Source of the DNA: Bacillota bacterium
GTDB taxonomy: Bacteria; Bacillota_I; Bacilli_A; RFN20; CAG-826
Reading direction: 5' to 3'
Assembly (NCBI GenBank): GCA_023393065.1
Contig: JAEWMX010000006.1
Coordinates: forward strand, 102,550-166,549
DNA: 64,000 bases
The notes under the pieces were generated by a model. The model made no database searches and had not been told where the DNA came from. It worked only from the letters and a program-made list of their open reading frames with translations. A program made the translations under genes and the position numbers. Within the stretch, counting starts at the first letter, position 1, and each line of letters starts with the position of its first letter. This document shows positions 26,977 through 36,720 of this stretch, piece by piece.

Positions 26977-27825
26977 ATGCCAACAATCTACGAATTATAC
27001 GAAAGCGTGCTTCGCGAATCGGAATATGCTCGCGTAAACGAAGTGGCTTTGAGGGCTCTAATCTGCGACATTCAAGGTTACTCGGAGATGTCTGATTTTT
27101 ATCTTAGAAATGATGAAAAAGTTGTTGATTTGCCGCTTTTTCTTGCTCATTTAGCGCGTTTTTTAAATGGCGAACCATATCAGTACATCATTCAAAAAGC
27201 TACTTTTCTTAATCATGATTTCTTTGTCGACAGCCGCGTTCTCATACCCCGGATGGAAACCGAAGAAGTTGTTAAACAAGCGATTTCCATCATCAACGAA
27301 CGTCACGATTCACGGGCCATCACCATCGCCGATGTCGCCACCGGTTCAGGAGTTATTGGCATCTCTTTGAAACGAGCTTTTCCAAATGCGAAAGTATACG
27401 CTAGCGACATTTCCGAAGAAGCCTTAAAGGTCGCCGATATTAACATCAGAAAACATAATGTTGATATCTCTATTTTGCAGGGAGATGTCTTAGAGCCATT
27501 TCTTTTTTCTGGCATCAAAATTGATGTTCTCGTCGCTAATCCTCCATACATTACGAACCTTCAAGAAATAGCGCCCGACGTCATCAAATACGAACCATAT
27601 CTCGCTCTTGTCGATCATGAGGAACTCGGCTTTTATAGAAAAGTTTTTCAAATGTATAAAGCGGTATGCAATTACCCGTTTATTATGCTCTTTGAAATCG
27701 GGCATGACATGCGTGGTAAAATCGAAACTTTAGCAAATTCGATGATACCTCGTTCGCAACGTGAGATCATCAAGGACATAAACGGCAAAGACCGAATTCT
27801 TTCTATTTATATAGAAGGAGAGTAA
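26977..27825 (+). CDS. prmC: release factor glutamine methyltransferase
   Basis: A 282-residue SAM-dependent N5-glutamine methyltransferase acting on the GGQ of RF1 and RF2. Motif I is DVATGSGVIGISL, and the catalytic NPPY is in LVANPPYI. The N-terminal helical substrate domain is present. It follows prfA by 4 nt. Confidence 0.96.
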   Translation: MPTIYELYESVLRESEYARVNEVALRALICDIQGYSEMSDFYLRNDEKVVDLPLFLAHLARFLNGEPYQYIIQKATFLNHDFFVDSRVLIPRMETEEVVKQAISIINERHDSRAITIADVATGSGVIGISLKRAFPNAKVYASDISEEALKVADINIRKHNVDISILQGDVLEPFLFSGIKIDVLVANPPYITNLQEIAPDVIKYEPYLALVDHEELGFYRKVFQMYKAVCNYPFIMLFEIGHDMRGKIETLANSMIPRSQREIIKDINGKDRILSIYIEGE

Positions 27826-27835
27826 TATTGTACCT

Positions 27836-28441
27836 ATGAAAAAGATTATGCAAAGCGAACTTCATATCGCTTCACAACTTTTAAAGGACGAACAAATTGT
27901 CGCCTTTCCCACCGAGACGGTTTATGGCCTTGGCATCGTTTATGATTCCAAAAAAGCTTTTGAGGCTTTAGTTCAAGTCAAAAAACGGAGACCCGACAAA
28001 CCCTTTACACTGATGTGTGGCGATGTATCTGATATCGAAAATTATGCATATATCAATGATGCAGCCGCACGCATAATTAACCATTTTCTTCCTGGCGAAC
28101 TGACCATCATCCTCAACACAAGACCCGGTCTACCCTACTGGGTAGATTTTGGCACCGGTCATATTGGTATTCGCGTTCCTGACGATCAAGATGTCCGCAG
28201 CATGATTCGTTCGGTTGGAAAGCCCCTTCTTGTTCCGAGCGCAAACCGAGCCGACCAAAAACCTCTGACAACGAGCGACGAAGTCATCAAAGAGTTTGGC
28301 GAAGAAATCGGCGGCGTTATCACCGGCAAGTCAAAAGGCGCAACGCCTTCGACAGTTGTGGCCGCATATGATAAAATATTTTTATTAAGGGAAGGCAATA
28401 TCTCCTTTAATGAGATAACGAAAGTATTGGGTGGTGATTAA
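27836..28441 (+). CDS. tsaC: threonylcarbamoyl-AMP synthase (Sua5/TsaC)
   Basis: A 201-residue YrdC-fold enzyme making L-threonylcarbamoyl-AMP for tRNA t6A37. It shows FPTETVYGLG, KRRPDKPF, the PGELTIIL segment and VPSANRADQKPLTT. It lacks the extra C-terminal Sua5 domain, so the TsaC label fits better. GGAG lies about 16 nt upstream, an unusually long spacing. Confidence 0.93.
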   Translation: MKKIMQSELHIASQLLKDEQIVAFPTETVYGLGIVYDSKKAFEALVQVKKRRPDKPFTLMCGDVSDIENYAYINDAAARIINHFLPGELTIILNTRPGLPYWVDFGTGHIGIRVPDDQDVRSMIRSVGKPLLVPSANRADQKPLTTSDEVIKEFGEEIGGVITGKSKGATPSTVVAAYDKIFLLREGNISFNEITKVLGGD

Positions 28442-28442
28442 T

Positions 28443-28886
28443 ATGCGTATTGTTGTCGCTTCAGATCACGGCGGATTCGAGTATAAAAACGAGATACGGC
28501 GCCATCTTGAAAAACGGGGATTCCAAGTTATCGATGTCGGAACTTTTTCAAACGAGTCGGTCAACTACCCCGATTATGCCGCGGCTGCGGCTAAGAAAGT
28601 TGCCATCGGAGAAGCCGATCGCGGCATTTTAGTGTGCACGAGTGGCGAAGGGGTCATGATCGCCGCCAACAAAGTCAAAGGCGTGCGCGCCGGTATCGGA
28701 TATAACGACACTGTCTCCCGCCTATTACGAGAACACAATGATGCCAATGTCATATCCTTTGGTCAAAAGTTTATGGAGCTCGATGACGTTATTCGCCGCG
28801 TCGATATTTTTCTAGAGACGCCATTTACTGGCGGCCGTCATGCGAACCGCGTCGAAATTATTAAAAACATCGAAAAAAATAAATAA
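28443..28886 (+). CDS. rpiB: ribose-5-phosphate isomerase B
   Basis: A 147-residue RpiB interconverting ribose-5-P and ribulose-5-P. The signature SDHGGFEYKNEI, the catalytic Cys in GILVCTSGEGVMIAANK and the HNDANVISFG segment are present. ATG 28443 matches the family N-terminus (MRIVVASDHGG); an in-frame GTG at 28431 would add four residues and overlap tsaC. Confidence 0.94.
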   Translation: MRIVVASDHGGFEYKNEIRRHLEKRGFQVIDVGTFSNESVNYPDYAAAAAKKVAIGEADRGILVCTSGEGVMIAANKVKGVRAGIGYNDTVSRLLREHNDANVISFGQKFMELDDVIRRVDIFLETPFTGGRHANRVEIIKNIEKNK

Positions 28887-28904
28887 TCTAATTAGTAGAT
28901 CACC

Positions 28905-28938
28905 AAGGCTCCAACAATTATTGGGGCCTTTTCTTTTT
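28905..28938 (+). terminator. terminator after rpiB
   Basis: Ten-bp stem (AAGGCTCCAA / TTGGGGCCTT, one G-T pair) with a 6-nt loop, then TTCTTTTT. It separates the prfA operon from comFA. Confidence 0.85.
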
Positions 28939-28961
28939 AGAATCCTTATATATCGAGTGAT

Positions 28962-30110
28962 ATGTACAAATGTTCGCGTTGTGGAAATGAAGATGTTCGT
29001 TTTGTCGGCTATAAAAAAGGCGAACCTTATTGTCGAAGATGCATAGGTTTTCAGGGCGCAAACGCCCAGGAAAACAAGCAGCGGACTCATCAGTCAAAAT
29101 TGGTTTTGAATTACGACCTCTCCCCAGAGCAGCAAGAGGCTTCAAAACGCATTAGTAATGCCATACGAGATAGGCGAAACGTCTTGATAAATGCGGTCTG
29201 CGGTGCAGGGAAAACCGAGCTTGTTTTTGATGTTATAAAAGAAGCTTTAATACAAGGTCGGCAAGTCGGATTCGCGATACCCCGCCGCGATGTCGTAATC
29301 GAAATATATAAACGGCTGAAAAGCGTCTTTCCCCGAAACAAAATTGTCGCAGTTTATGGGGGAAATAATGAGGATTTGCAGGGAGAAGTCGTCGTTTTGA
29401 CGGCGCATCAACTATACCGCTATGACAAATACTTCGACCTTTTAATCATGGACGAAACCGACGCTTTTCCCTTTCATGGTGATGCGCTTTTAGAAGAGAT
29501 GTTTAAAAGGAGTTGCAAGGGAAATTCGATTATGATGTCGGCGACCCTCAAAGATATACAGATAAAGAAATTCCAAGCTACTGGCGGCGAACTAATCACG
29601 ATTGAAAAACGCTATCACGGCTACCCTCTTCCCGTCCCGGATATCGTATTGATGCTAGGTATTTTAAAGCACTTCTTTCTGATTCGCAAACTGCGGTATT
29701 TCATCGCTCAAAACAAGCCAGCATTTGTCTTTACTCCAACAATTGGAAAGTGCGAGGACTTGTCGTCATTTGTCACCAAATGGGTAAGGGGCGGAAACCA
29801 CGTCCATTCAAAGCGCGAAAATCGTCAACAGATTATCGACGACTTTCGTCGAGGCAAGTATAAGTACCTGGTCACGACCGCCGTTCTCGAACGCGGAGTG
29901 ACAGTAAAAAATCTCCAAGTTATCGTTTTTGAAAGCGATCACGAAATATATACGACAAGCGCCCTCATTCAAATTGCTGGGAGGGTGGGGAGGAATAAGG
30001 ATGCTCCAGAAGGTGAAGTCATTTTTTTGTCAGATAAGAAAACCGCGAGCATGGAAGGAGCTCTTTGCGAAATACGCGCCAAAAATAAGAACTTGCCGCC
30101 TATGCTTTGA
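28962..30110 (+). CDS. comFA: competence helicase ComFA
   Basis: A 382-residue DEAD-like ATPase driving uptake of transforming DNA. The N-terminal Cys4 zinc finger (CSRCGNED...CRRC), Walker A in NAVCGAGKTELV, Walker B MDETDAFPF, MSATLKD (motif III) and AGRVGR (motif VI) are present. No Shine-Dalgarno; a TATATC ends 7 nt before the ATG. Followed by comFC. Confidence 0.93.
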   Translation: MYKCSRCGNEDVRFVGYKKGEPYCRRCIGFQGANAQENKQRTHQSKLVLNYDLSPEQQEASKRISNAIRDRRNVLINAVCGAGKTELVFDVIKEALIQGRQVGFAIPRRDVVIEIYKRLKSVFPRNKIVAVYGGNNEDLQGEVVVLTAHQLYRYDKYFDLLIMDETDAFPFHGDALLEEMFKRSCKGNSIMMSATLKDIQIKKFQATGGELITIEKRYHGYPLPVPDIVLMLGILKHFFLIRKLRYFIAQNKPAFVFTPTIGKCEDLSSFVTKWVRGGNHVHSKRENRQQIIDDFRRGKYKYLVTTAVLERGVTVKNLQVIVFESDHEIYTTSALIQIAGRVGRNKDAPEGEVIFLSDKKTASMEGALCEIRAKNKNLPPML

Positions 30111-30696
30111 AAAAATCAAAGACGATACATTGCATAGCCTCCTTCATTGCGATATGTTTCTTTGCCATAGGTGCCAGGAACAATTCTTTACGCTGTTTGA
30201 GAAAACACAAGTTGATGGCATAACAATTCGAGCCATCTATGACTACAATGAATTTATGCAGTCGAACTTATATATATTAAAAGGCTGTGGGGATATCGAA
30301 CTCGCTCCCTGTTTTTTGAATTATCATCTCCCGTGGATTAAGTTACACTATCGTAACTATTATGTTGTTCCAGTACCAAGCCATGCCAGTCGCGATAATG
30401 AGCGAGGCTTTAATCAAGTCGAAGAAATATTTCGTTGTTCGGAGATCCCAATCATCAAAGCACTATTTAAAACCAGTGATCGCAAGCAGTCGGATCTATC
30501 GCAAGAGGAAAGAAAAAACGTTGGCGAAACAATACGATGGAACGATGAAGTTGATATCACAGGTAAAAAGATATTGCTGGTCGACGATGTCATGACAACC
30601 GGTTATACAATTCGAGCTTGCATCAAAATAATAAAAGCCCATTTGCCGAAATCACTTGAAGTCTTGGTGGTTTCAAGAGTGGCGAGCAAAGGGTAA
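30001..30696 (+). CDS. comFC: ComF family protein ComFC
   Basis: A 231-residue ComFC. An N-terminal Cys zinc module (CRLCFEKI...CDMFLCHRC) precedes a phosphoribosyltransferase fold with the PRPP loop LLVDDVMTTGYT. ATG 30001 is chosen because GGGAGG lies 8 nt before it; this still overlaps the comFA 3' end by 110 nt. It acts with ComFA in DNA uptake; its enzymatic role is unsettled. Confidence 0.88.
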   Translation: MLQKVKSFFCQIRKPRAWKELFAKYAPKIRTCRLCFEKIKDDTLHSLLHCDMFLCHRCQEQFFTLFEKTQVDGITIRAIYDYNEFMQSNLYILKGCGDIELAPCFLNYHLPWIKLHYRNYYVVPVPSHASRDNERGFNQVEEIFRCSEIPIIKALFKTSDRKQSDLSQEERKNVGETIRWNDEVDITGKKILLVDDVMTTGYTIRACIKIIKAHLPKSLEVLVVSRVASKG

Positions 30697-30704
30697 AGAT
30701 AAGT

Positions 30705-30734
30705 TTGGCATACCATTATCATTAATGGTAAAAT
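30705..30734 (+). promoter_or_regulatory. secA promoter with palindromic spacer
   Basis: TTGGCA (30705-30710), 18-bp spacer and TAAAAT (30729-30734) with an extended -10 TG. The spacer and the first bases of the -10 box hold the perfect inverted repeat TACCATTA-TCAT-TAATGGTA (30711-30730), placed where a repressor would block RNA polymerase. It could also be a weak hairpin after comFC. Confidence 0.45.
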
Positions 30735-30769
30735 AACATGGCTAACTAAATAGAGTCGGAGCGTAAAAA

Positions 30770-33187
30770 ATGGCAAATTTTATTGAAAAAATATTCCGTT
30801 TTGATCAAAGGATATTGAAGAAATATTATCGTGAAAGCGAGAAAGTTCTTGCGTTTGAGCAAGAAATGGCTGCAAAAAGCGATGATGAGCTTCGGGCAAA
30901 AACGGATGAGTTTAGGCAGCGTTTGAGCAACGGAGAAACAACTCAAGCAATCAAATACGAGGCCTTTGCGGTCGCTCGCGAAGCGGCTCGAAGGACATTG
31001 AATCAATTCCCTTTTCAAGTTCAAGTTATCGGCGCCTTAGTGCTCGATCAAGGCGATGTCGCCGAAATGAAAACCGGCGAAGGCAAAACCTTAACAGCGA
31101 CGATGGCCGTCTATCTCAATGCTTTAAAAGGCAACGGCGTCCATGTTGTCACAGTCAACGAATACCTTGCCCAACGCGATGCTGATTGGATGGGCCAGAT
31201 ATATCGTTTCTTGGGACTTACGGTCGGAGTTAACATTCGCGAAAAAACCAACAGCGAGAAAAAAGAAGCTCACAACTGTGACATTACCTATACGACCAAC
31301 TCCGAATTGGGTTTTGACTATTTGCGCGACAACATGGCGCAAAACGCCAACTCCCGCGTTCTTCGCGGTTTGAACTATGCCGTCATCGACGAAGCTGACT
31401 CCATTCTCATCGACGAAAGCCGCACCCCATTAATTATTTCTGGTGGCGCCAAAGCCAGCGCTTCGCAATATACGGTCGCCGATCGCTTTGTCAAAACCTT
31501 AAAGAGGGATCGCGATTTCGATGTCGACATCAAAACTAAAACATGTAGTTTGACGGAGGCTGGTAACTCGCGCGCCGAGCGCATGTTTGGCATTCGAAAC
31601 CTCTATGATCCCGAGCATCAAGACCTTGTTCATCGCATCGTCCAAGCCCTAAAAGCCAACTACATCATGGCTCGCGATGTCGAGTACCTCGTCGATGGCG
31701 AGAACCAAATCCAATTAATTGACCAGTTCACTGGTCGCATTTTAAAAGGTCGTGAGTATTCCGATGGCCTTCAACAAGCAATCCAAGCAAAAGAGAATGT
31801 TGAAATCAAACAAGAAACGATTACTTTGGCGACAATCACTTATCAAAACTTTTTCCGCCTTTTTAAGAAATTGTCAGGTATGACCGGAACCGCCAAAACC
31901 GAGGAAGAAGAATTTCGCAAAATCTATAACATGCGAGTCGTTGCTATTCCGACGAATCGCCCGGTTATCCGCGATGACGCGACCGATTTTATCTACGCTC
32001 ATAAACCAGCAAAGCTCGATGCTCTAGTTCAAGAAGTAAAAGAGCGCCACGAAAAAGGTCAGCCAATTTTAATTGGTACCGTCTCGGTCGAGTCTTCAGA
32101 AGAAGTCAGTCGCCTTCTAATGTCCGCCGGATTAAAACACGAGATGCTCAATGCAAAAAATCACGCTCGCGAAGCGGATATTATCGCTTTAGCCGGCAAT
32201 AAAGGCGCTATCACGCTAGCGACCAATATGGCTGGTCGTGGTACCGATATTAAAATTAACGACGAAGTTCGCGCCCTCGGAGGTTTGTGCGTACTCGGAA
32301 CCGAGCGCCATGAAGCGCGTCGTATCGACAATCAACTTCGCGGTCGTAGCGGCCGTCAAGGCGACCCCGGATTCTCACGCTTTTATGTTTCGTTTGACGA
32401 TGAGTTAATGCGTCGGTTTGGCGCTGATAATGTGCAAAAGCGCATTGAGGCGCTAGGCACCGAAGCTTTGGAGAGTCGCCTTTTCTCCAACTTCATCACG
32501 AGCGCTCAAAAGCAAATCGAAGGCAAGAACTTCGATATTCGGAAAAACTTGCTAGATTACGACGATGTCATCGCGAAGCAGCGAGCTGCTATCTATGAAA
32601 AGCGCGATTCGATACTATTCTCCGAAAATATTAATGACCTCATATACGATTTCTTTCAGACGACCGGTCTTTTCCTCGCCAAGAAAGCCTTATCTCCAGA
32701 AACTCGAGACGGCACGATCAGTGGCGATAGCTTACGCAAAATTGTCGAGCCGCGATATATGGCTGAAGGTACATTTAGAGCTAATGCCTACGATGAAGCT
32801 CCGGCCGAAGAAGCCGGACAAGATTTAGGCGATACTTTGTATGATCGCTACATCGCTAAGCGCAAAGAGTGGGGCGAAGAAATCGCTAATCAAGTCGAGC
32901 GGCAAATTGCTTTGCAGACGATCGATCAAAACTGGACTCGTCACATCGATACGATGTCGCGTCTTCGCGAAGGTATTTACTTACGCTCGTATGCAAATAC
33001 CAATCCCTTACAAGACTATGTTAATGAAGGTCATGCCCTATTTCGCGATATGCTTGATAAAGTATCGGCCGATGTCTGTCTTAAACTATTAAATGCCATC
33101 GTCCAAATAAAGAAACCGGAAGAAGCCCCGAAGAACGATGACAAAGTCATCGACGCACCCGAAAAGCCGGTTCAGGAAAAGGAATAA
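30770..33187 (+). CDS. secA: preprotein translocase ATPase SecA
   Basis: An 805-residue SecA powering Sec export. Walker A MKTGEGKT (100-107), DEADSILIDE near 205, TNMAGRGTDI and the QLRGRSGRQGDPG motif are present. The C-terminal Cys3His zinc domain that contacts SecB is missing; the protein ends in a Lys/Pro/Glu-rich tail. GGAG lies before the ATG. The stop shares a base with the prfB start. Confidence 0.97.
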   Translation: MANFIEKIFRFDQRILKKYYRESEKVLAFEQEMAAKSDDELRAKTDEFRQRLSNGETTQAIKYEAFAVAREAARRTLNQFPFQVQVIGALVLDQGDVAEMKTGEGKTLTATMAVYLNALKGNGVHVVTVNEYLAQRDADWMGQIYRFLGLTVGVNIREKTNSEKKEAHNCDITYTTNSELGFDYLRDNMAQNANSRVLRGLNYAVIDEADSILIDESRTPLIISGGAKASASQYTVADRFVKTLKRDRDFDVDIKTKTCSLTEAGNSRAERMFGIRNLYDPEHQDLVHRIVQALKANYIMARDVEYLVDGENQIQLIDQFTGRILKGREYSDGLQQAIQAKENVEIKQETITLATITYQNFFRLFKKLSGMTGTAKTEEEEFRKIYNMRVVAIPTNRPVIRDDATDFIYAHKPAKLDALVQEVKERHEKGQPILIGTVSVESSEEVSRLLMSAGLKHEMLNAKNHAREADIIALAGNKGAITLATNMAGRGTDIKINDEVRALGGLCVLGTERHEARRIDNQLRGRSGRQGDPGFSRFYVSFDDELMRRFGADNVQKRIEALGTEALESRLFSNFITSAQKQIEGKNFDIRKNLLDYDDVIAKQRAAIYEKRDSILFSENINDLIYDFFQTTGLFLAKKALSPETRDGTISGDSLRKIVEPRYMAEGTFRANAYDEAPAEEAGQDLGDTLYDRYIAKRKEWGEEIANQVERQIALQTIDQNWTRHIDTMSRLREGIYLRSYANTNPLQDYVNEGHALFRDMLDKVSADVCLKLLNAIVQIKKPEEAPKNDDKVIDAPEKPVQEKE

Positions 33188-34309
33188 TGAAAGAGTTGCA
33201 AGAACTAGTTTTTGTCTTTAGCGAGTTGACAAAAGCTGTTTATCGGCTCGGTGACTCTCTTTGACGTCGCCAGTTTAGAGGCAAAGAGCAAAGAGCTAGA
33301 AGCCACGCAAAATGCACCTGATTTTTGGAATGACCAAAAACGCGCTGTCGGAGTTGTTAACGAATATAACAAAGTCAAAGATATATATGATTCTTATCGT
33401 AAGATAACAAAGAGCCACGCCGATCTCGACGAACTCCTCAAAGTCACGAGCAGCAGCGACGATGATATGATTATGCTCATCGAAGAGATGATCAATGAGC
33501 TTTCACAAGATGTGAAAAACCTTCGTTCCGAACTGTATTTTACCGGAAAGTTTGATCGCCTAAATGCTATCGTCACCATTCATCCGGGGGCCGGAGGCAC
33601 CGAATCCCACGACTGGGCGGACATGCTCTATCGCATGTATGTCCGATGGGCGGAGAAACGCCGCTATAAAATGCAAATAATTGATTATCAAGCTGGAGAA
33701 GAAGCCGGAATTAAAACAGTTACTCTCGCCATACGCGGTAAGAATATATACGGTCAGCTAAAAGGTGAAAAAGGCGTCCATCGCCTTGTGCGTATTTCGC
33801 CATTTGACTCCAACGCTAGAAGGCACACTTCCTTCGCCTCAGTCAATGTCATACCTGAATTCGACAATGACATTAATATTGAAATTAATGAAAACGACTT
33901 GAAAATTGATACTTATCGAAGCGGTGGAGCCGGAGGGCAAAACGTCAATAAGACGGAAAGCGCTGTGCGCATCACCCATCTCCCAACGGGAATTGTCGTC
34001 TCTTGCCAAGTTGAACGCTCACAAGTGTCCAATCGCGAAATGGCGATGAACATGCTCAAAGGTCAGCTTTATGAACTCGAACAGAGCCGCCAAAGCGATG
34101 AATTAAAAAATATTGTCGGTGAGCAAAAAGCAATCGAATGGGGAAGTCAAATTCGTTCATATGTCTTTTGCCCTTATACTCTGGTAAAAGATAATCGCAC
34201 GAACTATTCAGAAGGAGATGTTCATAGTGTGATGGACGGAAATATCGATGGTTTTTTAAATGCCATGCTGGATATGGAAGCTCGCAATAAGAAGGATATT
34301 TTGTCTTAA
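33187..34309 (+). CDS. prfB: peptide chain release factor 2, programmed +1 frameshift
   Basis: RF2 (UAA/UGA) made by autoregulatory +1 frameshifting. A 25-codon first ORF starts at the ATG at 33187 and stops at the TGA at 33262-33264 within CTT-TGA-C; slipping at CTT continues in the second frame from 33263. The full product is about 373 residues. The GGQ is in [16 protein letters not shown]. The upstream GGTGA-like element before the slip site is a weak Shine-Dalgarno match compared with the classical one. TGA therefore terminates translation in this organism. Confidence 0.95.
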
Positions 34310-34351
34310 AAATGGCATATTTACTATGAATTTGTTCGAATTTGCTTGATT

Positions 34352-36331
34352 ATGGATAAACATGAATTTAAATTAACATCTTCTTACAAGCCGACTGGCG
34401 ATCAGCCTTTAGCGATTAAGCAATTAGTCGCCGGACTTGCGGAAGGCCGCCCCGTCCAAGTTCTTTTGGGCGCGACCGGAACAGGAAAAACATTTACGGC
34501 ATCAAATGTCATACAAGCCGTTCAAAGGCCGACCCTCGTCCTCGTTCACAACAAGACATTGGCGGGTCAGTTATATGGCGAATTCAAAGAGTTGTTTCCA
34601 GAAAATCGCGTCGAGTATTTTGTGTCGAATTTTGATTTCTATCAGCCGGAAGCCTATCTTCCAAAATCCGATACATATATCGATAAAAATGCCGTGATGA
34701 ATGAAGAGATTGAGATGCTGCGCACAAGTGCGATTAACTCGGTTTTGGAAAGAAGAGATACGATCGTTGTCGCTTCCGTGGCCTCGATCTATGGTCTGAC
34801 CGATCCCGATGAATACCGAAATCTCGTCTTTGAAATTCGCGTCGGAGAGACAATTGATCGGAAAGCCCTCTTTCACAAGTTGATTGATTCGCAATATGTT
34901 CGCAACAACATGGATCTTGTCCCGGGATCATTCCGCGTGCAAGGAGATATTATTCAAATCGTTCCGCCACATACTAACGAATACTATATAAAAATAGATA
35001 CTTTCGGAGACGAAATCGAACGGATTGCCATGGTTGACATATTGACCGGCGAAGTTAAGCGCACCTTTTTGACATATCCGATTTTTCCAGCATATGGTCA
35101 CGCTTCGACAAGGCAGAGAATAAAAGAAGCAACCGTCACAATTTTGGCTGAACTCGAAGAGAGACTCGCTTATTTTCGTCAAGAAGGAAAGCTCTTGGAA
35201 GCTGAAAGACTTGAGATGCGGACACGTCAAGATGTCGAGAGCATGCTTGAGTTTGGCATGTGCCCAGGCATTGAAAACTACTCGCGACATATCGATAAGC
35301 GCCAACCGGGCGAGCGACCTTTCACCCTAATTGATTACTTTCCCGAAGATTTTTTGCTCATCATCGATGAATCACATGTCACCTTGCCGCAAGTTCGCGG
35401 TATGTATAACGGCGATCGCTCACGCAAATTAACGCTTGTCGAATACGGTTTTCGACTTCCTAGCGCCCTCGATAATCGCCCCTTAAATTTTGAGGAATTT
35501 GAAAAGATTATGCCACAGACGATTTGTACTTCAGCGACTCCCGGCGATTACGAACTCGAAAGAGCCAATCGCGAAGTCGTCGAGCAAATTATCCGTCCGA
35601 CCGGACTCGTTGATCCGCGCATTGAAGTGCGTCGCAGCCTTGGCCAAATCGATGATTTAATCTACGAGATTAAGCAGAGAATTCTTTCTAAAGAAAGAAC
35701 GATGGTTGTGACTCTGACAATTCGCATGGCGGAAGACTTGACCGACTACCTCAAGGAGCGCGGCATCAAAGTAGCCTATCTCCACAACGAAACCAAAACT
35801 CTTGAACGCACGGAAATAATCTATCAGCTTCGAAAAGGCAAATACGATGTTTTAGTGGGCATTAACCTTCTGCGCGAAGGTCTTGATATTCCTGAAGTTT
35901 CGCTCATTGCGATTCTCGATGCCGACAAGGAGGGTTTCCTCCGCTCTTCCCGTTCGCTAATCCAGGTCATCGGACGGGCGGCCCGCAATAAAAACGGCTT
36001 AGTAATCATGTATGCTGATCGGATGACGGATTCGATGCGTTTCGCCATCGTCGAAACTGATCGCCGTCGCAATATTCAAACTTCCTACAATGTAGAAAAC
36101 GGCATTGTGCCGCAGACTATCATCAAAGACATTCGCCCGCCTCTAAAGAATATGGAAGATGAGGAAGAGGTTTTGAAGGTCTTTACAGCCAAGGCTTCTC
36201 GCAGCGAAATCGAATTCCGAATCAAGGAATTAGAAAAGCAAATGCGCGAGGCGGCCAAGAATTACGATTTCGAAAAAGCTGCTGAAATTCGCGATATTAT
36301 CTTTGAAATAAAAGCGACGCTTAATAAATAA
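34352..36331 (+). CDS. uvrB: excinuclease ABC subunit B
   Basis: A 659-residue UvrB with Walker A GATGTGKT (40-47), the beta-hairpin around [13 protein letters not shown], helicase motifs through QVIGRAARN and a C-terminal UVR domain (about 620-655). It acts with UvrA/UvrC in nucleotide excision repair. The start is taken at the ATG 34352; an in-frame TTG lies two codons upstream. There is no Shine-Dalgarno. Confidence 0.97.
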   Translation: MDKHEFKLTSSYKPTGDQPLAIKQLVAGLAEGRPVQVLLGATGTGKTFTASNVIQAVQRPTLVLVHNKTLAGQLYGEFKELFPENRVEYFVSNFDFYQPEAYLPKSDTYIDKNAVMNEEIEMLRTSAINSVLERRDTIVVASVASIYGLTDPDEYRNLVFEIRVGETIDRKALFHKLIDSQYVRNNMDLVPGSFRVQGDIIQIVPPHTNEYYIKIDTFGDEIERIAMVDILTGEVKRTFLTYPIFPAYGHASTRQRIKEATVTILAELEERLAYFRQEGKLLEAERLEMRTRQDVESMLEFGMCPGIENYSRHIDKRQPGERPFTLIDYFPEDFLLIIDESHVTLPQVRGMYNGDRSRKLTLVEYGFRLPSALDNRPLNFEEFEKIMPQTICTSATPGDYELERANREVVEQIIRPTGLVDPRIEVRRSLGQIDDLIYEIKQRILSKERTMVVTLTIRMAEDLTDYLKERGIKVAYLHNETKTLERTEIIYQLRKGKYDVLVGINLLREGLDIPEVSLIAILDADKEGFLRSSRSLIQVIGRAARNKNGLVIMYADRMTDSMRFAIVETDRRRNIQTSYNVENGIVPQTIIKDIRPPLKNMEDEEEVLKVFTAKASRSEIEFRIKELEKQMREAAKNYDFEKAAEIRDIIFEIKATLNK

Positions 36332-36399
36332 AGCATTTGCTTTAAGAAATGGTTTGTGCGAATATAGTAAAAGCATAGATGCAAAAGGAGATTTGAACA

Positions 36400-36636
36400 A
36401 TGCAATGGTATGATGTCATATTCCTAATCGTCGCCTTAATTATCATTGTCTTGTCATTGCTGCAAGGCGGTAAATCAGAAGGCGCTTCCGGAGCCATCAC
36501 TGGTGGTGGAACTAATATTTTCGTCAAGACAAAAGAAAGAGGCTCGGAGCTCGTTATCACATGGCTTACTTTTGCCTTCGCTATTGTCTTCTTTTTCTTC
36601 GCGATCTTAATCAGCGTCTTACAAAACGTCGCTTAA
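36400..36636 (+). CDS. secG: preprotein translocase subunit SecG
   Basis: A 78-residue SecG with two transmembrane helices (about 5-22 and 52-75) around the conserved loop LLQGGKSEGASGAITGG. It is part of SecYEG. AAAAGGAG lies before the ATG, and a strong terminator follows. Confidence 0.92.
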   Translation: MQWYDVIFLIVALIIIVLSLLQGGKSEGASGAITGGGTNIFVKTKERGSELVITWLTFAFAIVFFFFAILISVLQNVA

Positions 36637-36655
36637 TACGTTCTGACAACTAAAT

Positions 36656-36678
36656 AGCCCCTCTTGGGGCTTTTTTTA
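36656..36678 (+). terminator. terminator after secG
   Basis: AGCCCC-TCTT-GGGGCT followed by seven T. Confidence 0.9.
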
Positions 36679-36720
36679 TTTTCATGTATCATAACATATA
36701 ATGTATAAAGGTAGTTTTAG

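Noticed and set aside
33187..33264. Possible frameshift error at the start of prfB
   Set aside because: The CTT-TGA-C context is the known programmed +1 site of RF2 genes, so it is genuine.
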